Positions 6,894 through 15,841 of a stretch of 64,000 nucleotides of DNA are shown here, one piece after another (the stretch's first letter is position 1; every line of letters begins with the position of its first letter). Where the stretch lies: NCBI RefSeq assembly GCF_014196765.1, contig NZ_JACIEE010000002.1:124001-188000 (forward strand), read 5' to 3'. This DNA is from Mycoplana azooxidifex. GTDB taxonomy: Bacteria; Pseudomonadota; Alphaproteobacteria; Rhizobiales; Rhizobiaceae. Position numbers and translations under genes: made by a program. The notes beneath the pieces were generated by a model. The model had not been told where the DNA came from. It saw only the letters and a program-made list of their open reading frames with translations, and made no database searches.

Positions 6894-8099
6894 ATGAGCA
6901 CTTCGACACCGAATGTAAGGACTGGAGGTATTCCGCGCGGGCTCGCGCGCACCGGGCCGGTTCTCTTTTCCTATGGCTTCCGCCCGTTCTTCCTCGGAGG
7001 TGCGCTCTGGGCGATCGCCGCCATGGCGCTGTGGATCGCAGCACTTACGGGCTGGCTGGATTTCGCGTCGGAATATGGCGCCCATCACTGGCATGCCCAC
7101 GAGATGCTCTTCGGCTACGCCTCGGCCGTCCTGGCCGGCTTCCTGCTGACGGCCGTGCCCAACTGGACCGGGCGCCTGCCGGTGTCCGGCTGGCCGCTCT
7201 TTTTCCTTTTCCTGCTCTGGGCCGGGGGCAGGGTGGCTTTCCTCGCCTCGGATGCCATCGGGGTTAATCTTGCTGTCGCAGCCGACATGATCTTCCTGCC
7301 CGCACTCCTCTATATTTGCGTGCGCGAAGTCGTCGCCGGGAAAAAGTGGAACGACCTGAAGGTGACGGCCGGTCTTCTGGCGCTGTCGCTCGCCAATGCC
7401 TGCTTCCACTACGAAGTCATCATGGGCGAACATCCCGACAGGGCCTATCGGCTTGCGATCGCCGCCTATGTCGGCCTGGTGATGGTCATCGGCGGCCGGA
7501 TCATTCCGAGTTTCACCCGGAACTGGATCAACAAGCAGGGACGGACGGACTTTCCCGTTCCCTACAACCGCTTCGACGCCGCCTCGATCGCCATCGGCAT
7601 CGTCGCGCTCGGCCTCTGGATCGCGCTGCCGGAAAGCATTGTCACGGCGATCGGCGCAGCCGTGGCCGCAGCCTTGCATGCGATGCGGCTCTTTCGCTGG
7701 CGCGGCTGGACGACGTTTTCCGAAACACTCGTCGCGATCCTGCACGTCGCCTATGCCTTCGTTCCGCTGGGCTTCCTGGCGATCTCGCTCTCGGCCATCG
7801 GCCTCGTGGATCCGACCGCGACGCTGCATGTCATGACGATCGGCACGGTCGCAGCCATGATGGTCGCCGTGATGACCCGGGCGACGCGCGGCCATACCGG
7901 GCGCGAGCTGACGGCATCGACGCTGACCACGATCTCCTACGCCGCGATCGTCCTTTGCGCATTCGCGCGGCCCGCCGCCGGCCTGCTGCCCGACCATGCC
8001 GCAACGATCTATGCGGTATCCGGCATCCTGTGGCTGGCCTCCTTCAGCCTCTTCGTCGTCGAATACGCGCCCATGCTGGTGAAAGGCCGCCGCTGGTAG
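6894..8099 (+). CDS. nnrS: NnrS, haem-copper membrane protein of NO metabolism
   Basis: The 401-residue protein is an NnrS-family integral membrane protein with about 12 hydrophobic segments. Family members contain haem and copper and protect the cell from nitrosative stress during denitrification. The family landmarks are clear: SYGFRPFFLGGALWA near residue 25, HHWHAHEMLFGY near 68 and GGRIIPSFTRNWIN near 200, supplying conserved histidines. The ATG at 6894 is chosen over in-frame upstream starts because ACAGGAGCG precedes it and the family N-terminus follows. It is divergent from nirK and shares its regulatory region. Confidence 0.93.
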   Translation: MSTSTPNVRTGGIPRGLARTGPVLFSYGFRPFFLGGALWAIAAMALWIAALTGWLDFASEYGAHHWHAHEMLFGYASAVLAGFLLTAVPNWTGRLPVSGWPLFFLFLLWAGGRVAFLASDAIGVNLAVAADMIFLPALLYICVREVVAGKKWNDLKVTAGLLALSLANACFHYEVIMGEHPDRAYRLAIAAYVGLVMVIGGRIIPSFTRNWINKQGRTDFPVPYNRFDAASIAIGIVALGLWIALPESIVTAIGAAVAAALHAMRLFRWRGWTTFSETLVAILHVAYAFVPLGFLAISLSAIGLVDPTATLHVMTIGTVAAMMVAVMTRATRGHTGRELTASTLTTISYAAIVLCAFARPAAGLLPDHAATIYAVSGILWLASFSLFVVEYAPMLVKGRRW

Positions 8100-8120
8100 G
8101 TCGGGTTGCCCGAACAGAAC

Positions 8121-8154
8121 TCCGGCGGGCAGCGCGGAAACGCTGCCCGCCGGA
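8121..8154. terminator. Strong hairpin between convergent nnrS and arsenic operon
   Basis: TCCGGCGGGCAGCG (8121-8134) pairs perfectly with CGCTGCCCGCCGGA (8141-8154) around a 6-base loop. There is no T-run, but a 14-bp perfect stem between two converging transcripts is best explained as a two-way terminator. Confidence 0.6.
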
Positions 8155-8207
8155 CTACGAGGAATGCGCGGCAAACTGCCCGACAGGGCCGAAATCGTCG
8201 TGATCGT

Positions 8208-9392
8208 CTAGCCCGCGCGCCGGCCGATGGCCAAGAAGGCCAAAAGGGCAAGGCTGCCGCAAATGGCGGCTATCGAGAGCGACAGGACTTCGCCGAGAGG
8301 CTTGATGGCGATGGCGAAGGCGAAAGGCGCCATCGCCGAAACGATCAGCCGCGCGGATGTGATCTTGCCCTGAAGGCGCCCATACCCTTCGCTTCCGAAC
8401 AGCGACAACGGCAGCGTGCCCGACACGATGCTGAAGAGCCCGCTTCCGAACCCGAACAACACGGCAAACCCCATCGCACCAACCATGGACGGGGCCGTCG
8501 CCGCCAGGACGGCGATCGCGGCAGCCATCAGCAGCGCCGATATCGCCGCCAGCACGAGCGGCTGGAGGTCTCGACCCAGCAGCATGTTGATCAGTCGGCT
8601 GGCGACCTGCGCAGGGCCGAACAGGGTGCCGACGAGCGCTGCCGCGGCTCCGAGGCCGAGGCCCGACAGCAGGGGAACCATGTGGACGAGGACGGCGGAA
8701 CTCACCAGGGCCTGCAACGAGAAACCGACGATCATGAGGACAAATCCGGATCTCCTCTTCTCCGGCGGCAGGGAGCCCTCGACCTTGCGCACCTCTGTCG
8801 TCGAGGCGTTGCCGCGCACGGGTCTCGCCGTGCGCGCCAGCCAGGCATGCACCGGCAGGCATACCAGGGCATTCATGCCCGCGAAGACCAGATAGATCTG
8901 TTGCCATGACAGGGAGGCGTGCAGGGCGCTGGTGACCGGCCAGAAGATCGTGGAGGCGAACCCGGCGATCAGCGTCAGGTAGGTGATGCTCCGCAAGGCG
9001 ACGTTCGGCGCGATCTGGACGAGGAGCGCGAAGGCGGCTCCATACTGGACGAAGTTGGCGGCCACCTCGATGACGACCAGCGCCACCAGGAAGGACGGCC
9101 GGTTCGGCGATGCCGCACAGCCGATGAGCGCCAGCGCCGCCACCAGCGAACCCACCGCCATGATCCGCCCCGCGCCGAACCGGTCGATCCAGCCGCCGAT
9201 CGACGGCGAGACGAGGCCGCCGACCAGCAGCGCCACCGACAGCGCGCCGAACATCCACTCGACCGGCAGGCCGTAGCCCCGCGCCATGTCGGGCGCGAGG
9301 ATGCTGAAGCTGTAATACAGCGTACCGTATCCGATGATCTGCGTGACGCCCAGGCCGAGAACGGCACCGACTGGCAGGCGATGGGGTGTCAT
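8208..9392 (-). CDS. MFS transporter of the arsenic operon (ArsK-like?)
   Basis: The 394-residue major-facilitator protein has about 12 membrane segments, beginning [20 protein letters not shown]. It is the last gene of the arsenic operon and its ATG overlaps the arsH stop (ATGA), so it is translationally coupled. By position it could export arsenite or methylated/organic arsenicals, as described for the MFS protein ArsK in Agrobacterium ars operons. Sequence alone does not show the substrate. No ArsB or Acr3 pump is present in this operon. Confidence 0.75.
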   Translation of the reverse strand: MTPHRLPVGAVLGLGVTQIIGYGTLYYSFSILAPDMARGYGLPVEWMFGALSVALLVGGLVSPSIGGWIDRFGAGRIMAVGSLVAALALIGCAASPNRPSFLVALVVIEVAANFVQYGAAFALLVQIAPNVALRSITYLTLIAGFASTIFWPVTSALHASLSWQQIYLVFAGMNALVCLPVHAWLARTARPVRGNASTTEVRKVEGSLPPEKRRSGFVLMIVGFSLQALVSSAVLVHMVPLLSGLGLGAAAALVGTLFGPAQVASRLINMLLGRDLQPLVLAAISALLMAAAIAVLAATAPSMVGAMGFAVLFGFGSGLFSIVSGTLPLSLFGSEGYGRLQGKITSARLIVSAMAPFAFAIAIKPLGEVLSLSIAAICGSLALLAFLAIGRRAG

Positions 9393-10096
9393 ATCGATTT
9401 CAGCGACGTCCGCTTTTCCAGATCGGCGGCTTTCTCCTTGCGCTCGCTGTAGCGGTCGGTCAGGTAGGCGGACGCATCGCGGGTCAGCAACGTGAACTTC
9501 ACCAACTCCTCGCAGACGTCGACGACGCGGTCGTAGAAGGACGACGGTTTCATGCGCCCGTCGGCGTCGAACTCCTGGTAAGCCTTGGCCACCGACGACT
9601 GGTTCGGGATCGTCAGCATCCTCATCCAGTGGCCGAGGACGCGCATCTGGTTGACCGCGTTGAAGGACTGGCTGCCGCCCGACACCTCCATCACTGCCAG
9701 CGTCTTGCCCTGCGTCGGCCGAACCGACCCGATCGCAAGCGGAATCCAGTCGATCTGAGCCTTCATGATGCCCGTCATCGCGCCGTGGCGCTCCGGGCTG
9801 ACCCAGACCTGGCCCTCGGACCACTCGGACAGTTCGCGCAGTTCCTGCACCTTGGCGTGGCTGGCCGGAACTTCGTCTGGCAACGGCAGCCCTTTCGGAT
9901 CGTAGACCCGGACCTCGCATCCGAAATGCTCGAGAAGCCTGCGCGCCTCGTGGGCGAGAAAGCGGCTGTAGGACACCTCACGCAGAGACCCGTAGAGGAT
10001 CAGGATGCGCGGCTTGTGCGTCGAGAATGGCGGGCGGAGCGCTTCCAGGTCCGGCGCCCGGAGATGTTCGGCGGCGGCGGCAGGCAGATCAGACAA
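9389..10096 (-). CDS. arsH: ArsH, NADPH-dependent FMN organoarsenical oxidase
   Basis: The 235-residue flavodoxin-like protein belongs to the ArsH family, which oxidises trivalent organoarsenicals with NADPH and FMN. The FMN phosphate loop [10 protein letters not shown] is at about residues 37-46, with further family motifs [18 protein letters not shown] and [16 protein letters not shown]. The length is usual for ArsH of rhizobia. It overlaps arsC by 8 bases upstream and the MFS gene by 4 bases downstream. Confidence 0.95.
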   Translation of the reverse strand: MSDLPAAAAEHLRAPDLEALRPPFSTHKPRILILYGSLREVSYSRFLAHEARRLLEHFGCEVRVYDPKGLPLPDEVPASHAKVQELRELSEWSEGQVWVSPERHGAMTGIMKAQIDWIPLAIGSVRPTQGKTLAVMEVSGGSQSFNAVNQMRVLGHWMRMLTIPNQSSVAKAYQEFDADGRMKPSSFYDRVVDVCEELVKFTLLTRDASAYLTDRYSERKEKAADLEKRTSLKSI

Positions 10097-10511
10097 TGCG
10101 CTTGCCCTCCGCGTCGATCACCTGCTCGCCGTCTTCCTTGGCGAACGGTCCCTTGTGCGTGTCCGGCAGGACGTCGAGAACGACTTCCGACGGCCGGCTG
10201 AGACGGGTGCCCATCGGCGTCACCACGAAGGGACGGTTGATCAGGATCGGATCCTTCAGCATGGCGTCGAGCAACTGGTCGTCCGTCAGCGCCGGATCGT
10301 CGAGGCCAAGGTCGGCATAGGGCGTTCCTTTCTCGCGGATCGCCTCCCGGACCGTCAGTCCGGCGTCGGAGATCATCCTGGCCAGTTCGTCGCGCGATGG
10401 CGGCGTCTTCAGGTATTCGATCACTGTCGGCTCGATCCCGGCATTGCGGATCAGTTCCAGCGTGTTGCGGGAGGTGCCGCAGGCGGGGTTGTGATAGATG
10501 ACGACGTTCAT
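10089..10511 (-). CDS. arsC: Arsenate reductase, glutaredoxin-dependent
   Basis: The 140-residue ArsC converts arsenate to arsenite using glutathione and glutaredoxin. The active-site loop [11 protein letters not shown] holds the catalytic cysteine C11, equivalent to C12 of plasmid R773 ArsC. The arginine-containing part near [15 protein letters not shown] also fits this family. The ATG at 10511 lies 2 bases after the aqpS stop; longer in-frame extensions upstream run through aqpS and are not used. The 3' end overlaps the start of arsH. Confidence 0.95.
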   Translation of the reverse strand: MNVVIYHNPACGTSRNTLELIRNAGIEPTVIEYLKTPPSRDELARMISDAGLTVREAIREKGTPYADLGLDDPALTDDQLLDAMLKDPILINRPFVVTPMGTRLSRPSEVVLDVLPDTHKGPFAKEDGEQVIDAEGKRIV

Positions 10512-10513
10512 GG

Positions 10514-11212
10514 TCACGGCCTTCCGGTTGGAGCTATGGGGTTCTTGTCGCTGCGTCGGTCGTCGAACAGCCAGCCCGCCAGCATCGCCGCCGCCAGGGC
10601 ACCGGCGACTTCGGCGACGACGAATGCCGGAAGATCGGCGGGGCGGATGCCGGCGAAGGTGTCGGTCAGGCTCCGCGCGACCGCGACGGCGGGATTGGCG
10701 AAAGAGGTGGAGGCCGTGAACCAGTAGGCGGCCGTGATGTAGAGCCCGACCAGCATCGGAACCGCCTCGATCCTGTAGCGCAGGCCACCGAGGATCGTCA
10801 GAAGCAGACCGAAGCTCGCGACGAATTCCGCGATCCACTGGCCCTGTCCGGTTCTGGCTGTTTCCGACACCTGCAGCAGCGGAAGCTCGAACATCAGATG
10901 GGCGAGCCAGGCGCCGAGGATCCCGCCGAGAACCTGGGCGATCACGTAGGGCCCCAGCTCCCTCGCGGCCAATTCGCGGCGCGCGGCGAAGACCACGCTC
11001 ACGGCGGGATTGAGATGCGCGCCGGAGATCGGTCCGAGGATCATGACGAGGACGACCAGGATCGCGCCCGTCGGCAGCGTGTTGGCGAGGAGCGCGAGCG
11101 CGTCGTCCGTGGTCCGCATGTCGGCCATGGTGCCCGAGCCGACGACCGTGGCGACGAGGATGCCCGTCCCGAGGAGTTCGGCAGCGAGCCTGCGCGACAG
11201 CGACGCCTTCAT
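10514..11212 (-). CDS. aqpS: AqpS-type aquaglyceroporin for arsenite efflux
   Basis: The 232-residue MIP-family channel has six membrane segments and two NPA motifs, in GAHLNPAVSV (about residue 62) and SFANPAVAVARS (about 175). In Sinorhizobium meliloti the AqpS channel in the same operon position lets arsenite made by ArsC leave the cell down its gradient. The ATG at 11212 overlaps the arsR stop as ATGA; an ATG 15 bases upstream lies inside arsR and is less likely. Confidence 0.93.
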   Translation of the reverse strand: MKASLSRRLAAELLGTGILVATVVGSGTMADMRTTDDALALLANTLPTGAILVVLVMILGPISGAHLNPAVSVVFAARRELAARELGPYVIAQVLGGILGAWLAHLMFELPLLQVSETARTGQGQWIAEFVASFGLLLTILGGLRYRIEAVPMLVGLYITAAYWFTASTSFANPAVAVARSLTDTFAGIRPADLPAFVVAEVAGALAAAMLAGWLFDDRRSDKNPIAPTGRP

Positions 11213-11547
11213 TCGGTCACACAGCACGCCGGAGCCGGGATAGCCGGGGCACAGATGTCGGGATGCCCCCCGCAGCAGTCGTCCATGAGGAACCGCACCA
11301 GGCCACCGAGCGCATCGTAGCTGGCGGTATAGATGATCGAGCGGGACTCGCGCTGCTGGCCGATCAGGCCGGCATGGTCAAGTTCCTTGAGATGGAACGA
11401 GATATTGGACGGCGAGACGCCGATCTTCTCGGCGAGGGCGCCGGCCGACATTCCGCCGGGACCGGCCACCACGAGCATGCGCACGATCTGGAGCCTGGTC
11501 TCCTGCGACAGGGCGGCAAACGACGCCAGGGCTTGACGGTCATCCAT
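11209..11547 (-). CDS. arsR: ArsR-family arsenite-responsive repressor
   Basis: This 112-residue winged-helix repressor has the recognition part GVSPSNISFHLKELDHAGLI. Its metal site is C-terminal: C91-C92 with C99 and a second pair C108-C109. This places it with the C-terminal-cysteine ArsR type known from Acidithiobacillus and Agrobacterium, and not with the R773 type, which has a CVC motif in the DNA-binding helix. It is the first gene of the operon and lies just below a set of TTCAA/TTGAA half-sites, so it should repress its own operon until arsenite binds. Confidence 0.93.
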   Translation of the reverse strand: MDDRQALASFAALSQETRLQIVRMLVVAGPGGMSAGALAEKIGVSPSNISFHLKELDHAGLIGQQRESRSIIYTASYDALGGLVRFLMDDCCGGHPDICAPAIPAPACCVTE

Positions 11548-11549
11548 GA

Positions 11550-11573
11550 TTCAATGATCCTTGAAATATTGAA
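11550..11573 (-). promoter_or_regulatory. Probable ArsR operator
   Basis: Three half-sites lie in a row just upstream of arsR: TTCAA (11550-11554), TTGAA (11561-11565) and TTGAA (11569-11573). The first two form an inverted repeat with a 6-base spacer. ArsR-family operators commonly are such AT-rich inverted repeats overlapping the promoter. Confidence 0.6.
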
Positions 11574-11746
11574 ATCAAGCGATAGCGCCGATGGCCGCGG
11601 TCGGCAAGACAATTTTATTGCCCTGCGACGACGCGCGGGAAAGGATGGCGATGCGGATCAGGATCGCCTGACACAATTCCTTCATGAGAAACCGGGAAAA
11701 CGACGCCTGGTCGGCCATCGGCGGTGTCGACTGGAAGGGGTTGTCG

Positions 11747-12721
11747 ATGAGTACGCTGCAAGACGTGGCGTTGAGAGCGGGCTGCTCGGTTGCGACCGCG
11801 AGCCGCGCGCTCACCCGGAACGGCTGCGTCAGCGACGCGATGATCCGCAAGGTGCGGCGCGCGGCAGCGGAGCTTGGCTACCGCCAATCGCCCGCCGGCG
11901 GCAAGGCGGGGCGGCGGGTCATAGGCGTCCTCGTGCCGAGCGTCACCAATCCTGTCTTCTCCTCCTCCCTCTCCAGCATCGAGAACAGGATGCTGATCGC
12001 CGGCCATGGCGTGGTGATCGCGCAGTCCCACTATGATCCTGCCAGAGAGGCCGATGCCGTCACGGCACTCCTGACCGATCGGCCCACCGGTCTGATCCTC
12101 ACCCTGTGCGATCCGGGGAACACCGGGCACCTGCCGCCCGACCTGCCGCCCACCGTGCTCCTCGGCAACCGCCCCGCCGCCGCCTTTCCGGCTGCGGTCT
12201 GTGTCGACAATGTCGGGGCGGGCCACGAATTGACCCGGTTCCTGCTGGACCTCGGCCATCGCCGGATCCTGTTCGTCTCGGGAAACTTCACCGCCTCCGA
12301 CCGCGCCCGGTCGCGGCACGAAGGCTATCTGCAGGCCGTGACGGATGCGGGCGTCGAGCCGCTGGAGGCGATGCAGATCGCCTTTGTCGGCGGCTACAGC
12401 CAGCTCGAGCTCGATACCGTGCTCTCCCGGTCTTCGCCCACCGCGATCATCGCCTCCAACGATCTCCTGGCCTTCGGCGTCATCGGCGCGCTGCGGCGCG
12501 AGGGGCTGTGCGTGCCGCGCGACGTCTCTGTCGCAGGGTTTGACGGCATCGAGATGGGGCAGATGCTGGACCCGCCGCTGACGACGATCGAAATGCCCGA
12601 CGCCAGCATGGGGACGACGGCGGCGTCGCTGCTGCTGGACATTGCCGGCAACGGAGCGCCGGCCCGGCATTTCGATTTCGACTACCAACTGCGGCGCGGC
12701 GGCACCGTGCGCGCCCTGTAG
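11747..12721 (+). CDS. LacI-family transcriptional regulator
   Basis: The 324-residue protein has an N-terminal LacI helix-turn-helix (TLQDVALRAGCSVATASRAL, residues 3-22), a hinge helix, and a periplasmic-binding-protein-like effector domain ending at GTVRAL. The ATG at 11747, with AAGGGG ahead of it, is chosen over one 63 bases upstream. It converges with the ABC importer operon ending at 12784 and is the obvious candidate for its control. The sugar or ligand it senses cannot be read from sequence. Confidence 0.88.
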   Translation: MSTLQDVALRAGCSVATASRALTRNGCVSDAMIRKVRRAAAELGYRQSPAGGKAGRRVIGVLVPSVTNPVFSSSLSSIENRMLIAGHGVVIAQSHYDPAREADAVTALLTDRPTGLILTLCDPGNTGHLPPDLPPTVLLGNRPAAAFPAAVCVDNVGAGHELTRFLLDLGHRRILFVSGNFTASDRARSRHEGYLQAVTDAGVEPLEAMQIAFVGGYSQLELDTVLSRSSPTAIIASNDLLAFGVIGALRREGLCVPRDVSVAGFDGIEMGQMLDPPLTTIEMPDASMGTTAASLLLDIAGNGAPARHFDFDYQLRRGGTVRAL

Positions 12722-12727
12722 CAAGGA

Positions 12728-12761
12728 GAAGGCCGCCGCAGTGGAGATTGCGGCGACCTTC
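12728..12761. terminator. Hairpin between convergent LacI gene and ABC operon
   Basis: GAAGG-c-CGCCGCA pairs with TGCGGCG-a-CCTTC around an 8-base loop: 12 paired positions with one mismatch. It lies 6 bases after the LacI stop and 22 bases from the end of the binding-protein gene, so it may terminate both transcripts. Confidence 0.5.
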
Positions 12762-12783
12762 GCTCATCGGTTCAAGGAAGTGC

Positions 12784-14049
12784 TCAACTGCGCGGCAGCA
12801 GGCGCTTCACCTCGTCGGCAGCGTCATTGAGCGCTTCGTCCGGCGTTGCCGACTGGTCGACGACGCGCGAGGTGTTATCGACGATCGTCTGGGTCACGCG
12901 GACGCCGTTGGAGCCGGGGAAGGCGTACCAGGGGATCATGCGCGGCATTTGCTTCAGGCCGGCCTGGAACAGCGGGTTCTCCTTGTAGAAGTCGCCGAGG
13001 TATTCCGGGGACTTCGCGGCGAGCTCGTTGTTCGGAACGTAGCCGGTGCCGGGGACGACGACCGAGGCGCCGTAGGGGCCGGCCGCGAACTTGGCGAACT
13101 TCCAGGCTGCGTCCTGCTTGGCTTCGTCGTGGGTCAGGATGACGACGGCATTGCCGCCGGTCGGCAGCTTGCCGTTCTCCGGGTCGAGAAGCGGGATCTC
13201 GGCCGTGCGCAGGTCGAACTTGTCGCCGACGTTCTTGATGGTGTTGCGCAGCGCGCCGGTGGTCTGGAAGGCAAAGCCGACCTTGCCAGCGACGAAGGCC
13301 TGCTCGCCGGCCTGCTTGGTGAAGACCGGCATGCCGGCTTCCTTGACCAGGCGGTCGATCAGCTGAAACGCCTTCTGGCCTTCCGGACCGTTGAAGGTCA
13401 CTTCGCTCTCGTCCTCGCTCAGCATCGTACCGCCGGCGCCGAACAGCAGCGCGGAGAACATCCAGTCGTCGCCCTGCCAGCGGAAGTCGACCGAGTCGAC
13501 GCCGTTGCCGAGCGCCTTGATCCTGGCGCCGAGTTCGATGACTTCGTCCCAGGTCTTCGGCGGCTGGTCCGGATTGCCGCCGGCAGCCTTAACCAGGTCG
13601 GCGTTGTAGTACATGATCGGGTTGGAGGTGGCGAAGGCGAGGCCCACCTGCTTGCCGTTGACCTGGGCGAGCTTCAGGATCGTGTCGGAGAAGCCCTGCT
13701 CGGCCATGCTGGCGTCCTTGGCGATCAGCGGGCCCATGTCGACCGGAATGCTGCGCTCGTCGGCCATGCGCAGGCGGTTGAGGCCGATGAAGGTGATGTC
13801 CGGCATCTCGTCGGTGCCGGCCTGGCGCATGATGGTCTGGATGCCTTCCTCGTAGGTGGCGGAAGGGTTGGCGAACTGGATCTTGATGTCCGGGTTCTCT
13901 TCCATGAACTTCGTCGAGATCGTGTCCATCACGTCCTTGAAGAAGCCCGGCATCGGATAGTGGACGGTCAGCGTCGTCTCGGCGTGGGCCGGAAACGTCA
14001 CCGACAGGGTGATCGCTGCTGTGGCAAGGAATTGCTTGAAGTGCTTCAT
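12784..14049 (-). CDS. ABC sugar-type solute-binding protein (family 1)
   Basis: The 421-residue protein has a signal peptide (residues 1-23, cleavage near AHA|ETTL) and the fold features of family 1 carbohydrate-binding proteins such as UgpB and MalE (e.g. KTWDEVIELGARIKAL near residue 150, YVPNNELAAKSPEYL near 355). It captures the substrate in the periplasm for the two permeases upstream. Its ATG follows AGGAGCC and it lies 23 bases after the MalG-like permease gene. The linked phosphodiesterase makes a glycerophosphodiester-type substrate possible, as in Ugp systems, but an ordinary sugar cannot be excluded. Confidence 0.88.
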   Translation of the reverse strand: MKHFKQFLATAAITLSVTFPAHAETTLTVHYPMPGFFKDVMDTISTKFMEENPDIKIQFANPSATYEEGIQTIMRQAGTDEMPDITFIGLNRLRMADERSIPVDMGPLIAKDASMAEQGFSDTILKLAQVNGKQVGLAFATSNPIMYYNADLVKAAGGNPDQPPKTWDEVIELGARIKALGNGVDSVDFRWQGDDWMFSALLFGAGGTMLSEDESEVTFNGPEGQKAFQLIDRLVKEAGMPVFTKQAGEQAFVAGKVGFAFQTTGALRNTIKNVGDKFDLRTAEIPLLDPENGKLPTGGNAVVILTHDEAKQDAAWKFAKFAAGPYGASVVVPGTGYVPNNELAAKSPEYLGDFYKENPLFQAGLKQMPRMIPWYAFPGSNGVRVTQTIVDNTSRVVDQSATPDEALNDAADEVKRLLPRS

Positions 14050-14072
14050 GGATGGCTCCTGTTGAAGGCCGG

Positions 14073-14909
14073 TCAACCCTTGAGACCGGTCATGGTGATG
14101 CCCTCGACGAAGCGCTTCTGCGCGAGCAGGAATGCGGCGACGAGGGGGAAGGTGATGATCAGCGTGGCGGCCATCAGCGCGCCGTAGTCGTCGCCGGCTT
14201 CGGCGGCGCGGAAGTAGAGCAGGCCGAGCGGCGGCGTGGCATAGGCCTGGTTCGAGACCACGATCAGCGGCCAGTAGAGGTCGTTCCAGTGGGCCACCAC
14301 CGAGAAGATCGAAAACGCTGTGACGGCCGGCCAGGCATTGGGCACGATCACGCGGGCGATGATGCCGGGCTCGCTCATGCCGTCGAGACGCGCGGCATGG
14401 ATGAGGTCGTCCGGCATGGCGCGGAAGAACTGCAGGAATAGGAAGATGCCGAACACCGAGATGGTGAAGGGCGCGACCAGCGCCACGTAGCTGTTGAGCG
14501 CCCCGGCCCGGTCGAACGCCACATAGAGCGGAAGTGCAGTGGCGTGGATCGGCACCAGCAGGCCGAGCATGACCAGCACCATCAGGGCGCGGGCGGCGCG
14601 GAACTTCAGCTTCGCCATGGCATAGGCGCAGGGGATGGCGATCACCACCTGGAAGACGAGGATCAGCGCGCAGACGACGACGCCGTTCATCAAAAGCCGG
14701 CCCATCGACACCCGCGACAGCGCCTTGGCGAAGTTCTGCACGTAGAACCATTGCTGCGGGATCAGCGACAGCGACGAGGTGAAGATGTCGCTCTGCGCCT
14801 TGCCGGCGGTCGAGACCATGAAGATGTAGGGCGCGAGGAAGACGAGGGCGCCGAGGCCGAGGATGGAAAGCCGGGCGACGCGGCCGGGCGTGAAGCTTGC
14901 AGAGGTCAT
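14073..14909 (-). CDS. ABC permease, MalG/UgpE type
   Basis: The 278-residue inner-membrane permease has six predicted membrane segments. The EAA-loop region that contacts the ATPase is around residues 180-200 (HAARLDGMSEPGIIARVIVP). It pairs with the MalF-like permease encoded just upstream, whose stop overlaps its start as ATGA. The binding protein gene follows 23 bases later. Confidence 0.9.
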   Translation of the reverse strand: MTSASFTPGRVARLSILGLGALVFLAPYIFMVSTAGKAQSDIFTSSLSLIPQQWFYVQNFAKALSRVSMGRLLMNGVVVCALILVFQVVIAIPCAYAMAKLKFRAARALMVLVMLGLLVPIHATALPLYVAFDRAGALNSYVALVAPFTISVFGIFLFLQFFRAMPDDLIHAARLDGMSEPGIIARVIVPNAWPAVTAFSIFSVVAHWNDLYWPLIVVSNQAYATPPLGLLYFRAAEAGDDYGALMAATLIITFPLVAAFLLAQKRFVEGITMTGLKG

Positions 14910-15841
14910 GAGTAGTGCACCTGCCTGTCCTGGACGCGGTATTGCAGGAACATCAGCACGACGAGGATGGCGAGGAAGACGACCGTCATCGCCGATGCGT
15001 AGCCGACGCGCAGGTAGACGAAACCTTCCTGGTAGATGGTGAAGAGCAGCACTTCGGAGGCCTTGTTCGGCCCGCCTTCGGTGAGCGTCTTGACCGTCTC
15101 GAACACCTTCACCGAATTGATGATGCTGATGGTTGTGACGAACAGCGTGGTCGGTCCCAGCATCGGCCAGGTGACCAGCCGGAAGCGGTCCCAGCCGGAT
15201 TTCGCGCCGTCGACCTCGGCTGCGGCATAGAGTTCGCGCGGAATGGCGGTAAGGCCGGCCAGGAAGAGCACGAGGTTGAAGCCGACCGACTGCCAGACAC
15301 CGATGATCGACAGGCTGTAGAGCACGGTCGAGGAGGCCCCGAGCCAGTTCGGGCCGGGAATGCCGAAGGTGGCCAGCATGGCGTTGATCGGACCGATGCT
15401 CGGGTGGAAAAGATACTGCCAGACCGTCGCCATCGCCACCAGCAGCGAGGCTACGGGAAGAAAATAGGCGGTGCGGAAGAAGGACCGGCCGATGCCCTCC
15501 GCCTCGATCAGCATGGCAAGTCCGAGCGCCATGAAGATGGAGACGGGCGTGACGATGCCGGCATAGACGGCGGTGTTCCATAGCGAACGCTGGAAGGTGC
15601 GGTCGTCGAAAAGCTCGGCATAGTTCTCCAGGCCCACGAAACGGAAGTCGGCATAGCCGAGCTCGAAATCGGTGAAGCCGAGGCCGATCACCGCGGCCAC
15701 CGGCAGGATGATGAAGACGAGCACGAGCAGGAGCGCGGGCGCGGCGAGCAGCCAGGCAATGCGGGCCTCGCGCTGCTCCGGCGTGCCGGCGCGCGGCACG
15801 GTTCCTGCTAGGCCAGTGGAAGGGGCCGCGAGATCAGCCAT
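14906..15841 (-). CDS. ABC permease, MalF/UgpA type
   Basis: The 311-residue permease has a hydrophilic N-terminus, six membrane segments starting near residue 30 (IAWLLAAPALLLVLVFIILP), and the EAA loop YAAAEVDGAKSGWDRFRLV near residue 220. It forms the channel with the MalG-like partner. The ATG at 15841 is used; it lies 8 bases inside the end of the ATPase gene. Upstream in-frame ATGs lie deeper in the ATPase gene and are rejected. Confidence 0.9.
   Translation of the reverse strand: MADLAAPSTGLAGTVPRAGTPEQREARIAWLLAAPALLLVLVFIILPVAAVIGLGFTDFELGYADFRFVGLENYAELFDDRTFQRSLWNTAVYAGIVTPVSIFMALGLAMLIEAEGIGRSFFRTAYFLPVASLLVAMATVWQYLFHPSIGPINAMLATFGIPGPNWLGASSTVLYSLSIIGVWQSVGFNLVLFLAGLTAIPRELYAAAEVDGAKSGWDRFRLVTWPMLGPTTLFVTTISIINSVKVFETVKTLTEGGPNKASEVLLFTIYQEGFVYLRVGYASAMTVVFLAILVVLMFLQYRVQDRQVHYS

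Noticed and set aside
8208-9920. 570-residue fusion of arsH-region sequence and the MFS transporter
   Set aside because: The extra N-terminal part is an off-frame reading of arsH. The ATGA overlap at 9389-9392 gives the proper start.
10089-10838. Longer arsC start giving 249 residues
   Set aside because: The extension lies inside aqpS in another frame; the ATG at 10511 with the [11 protein letters not shown] loop fits all ArsC proteins.
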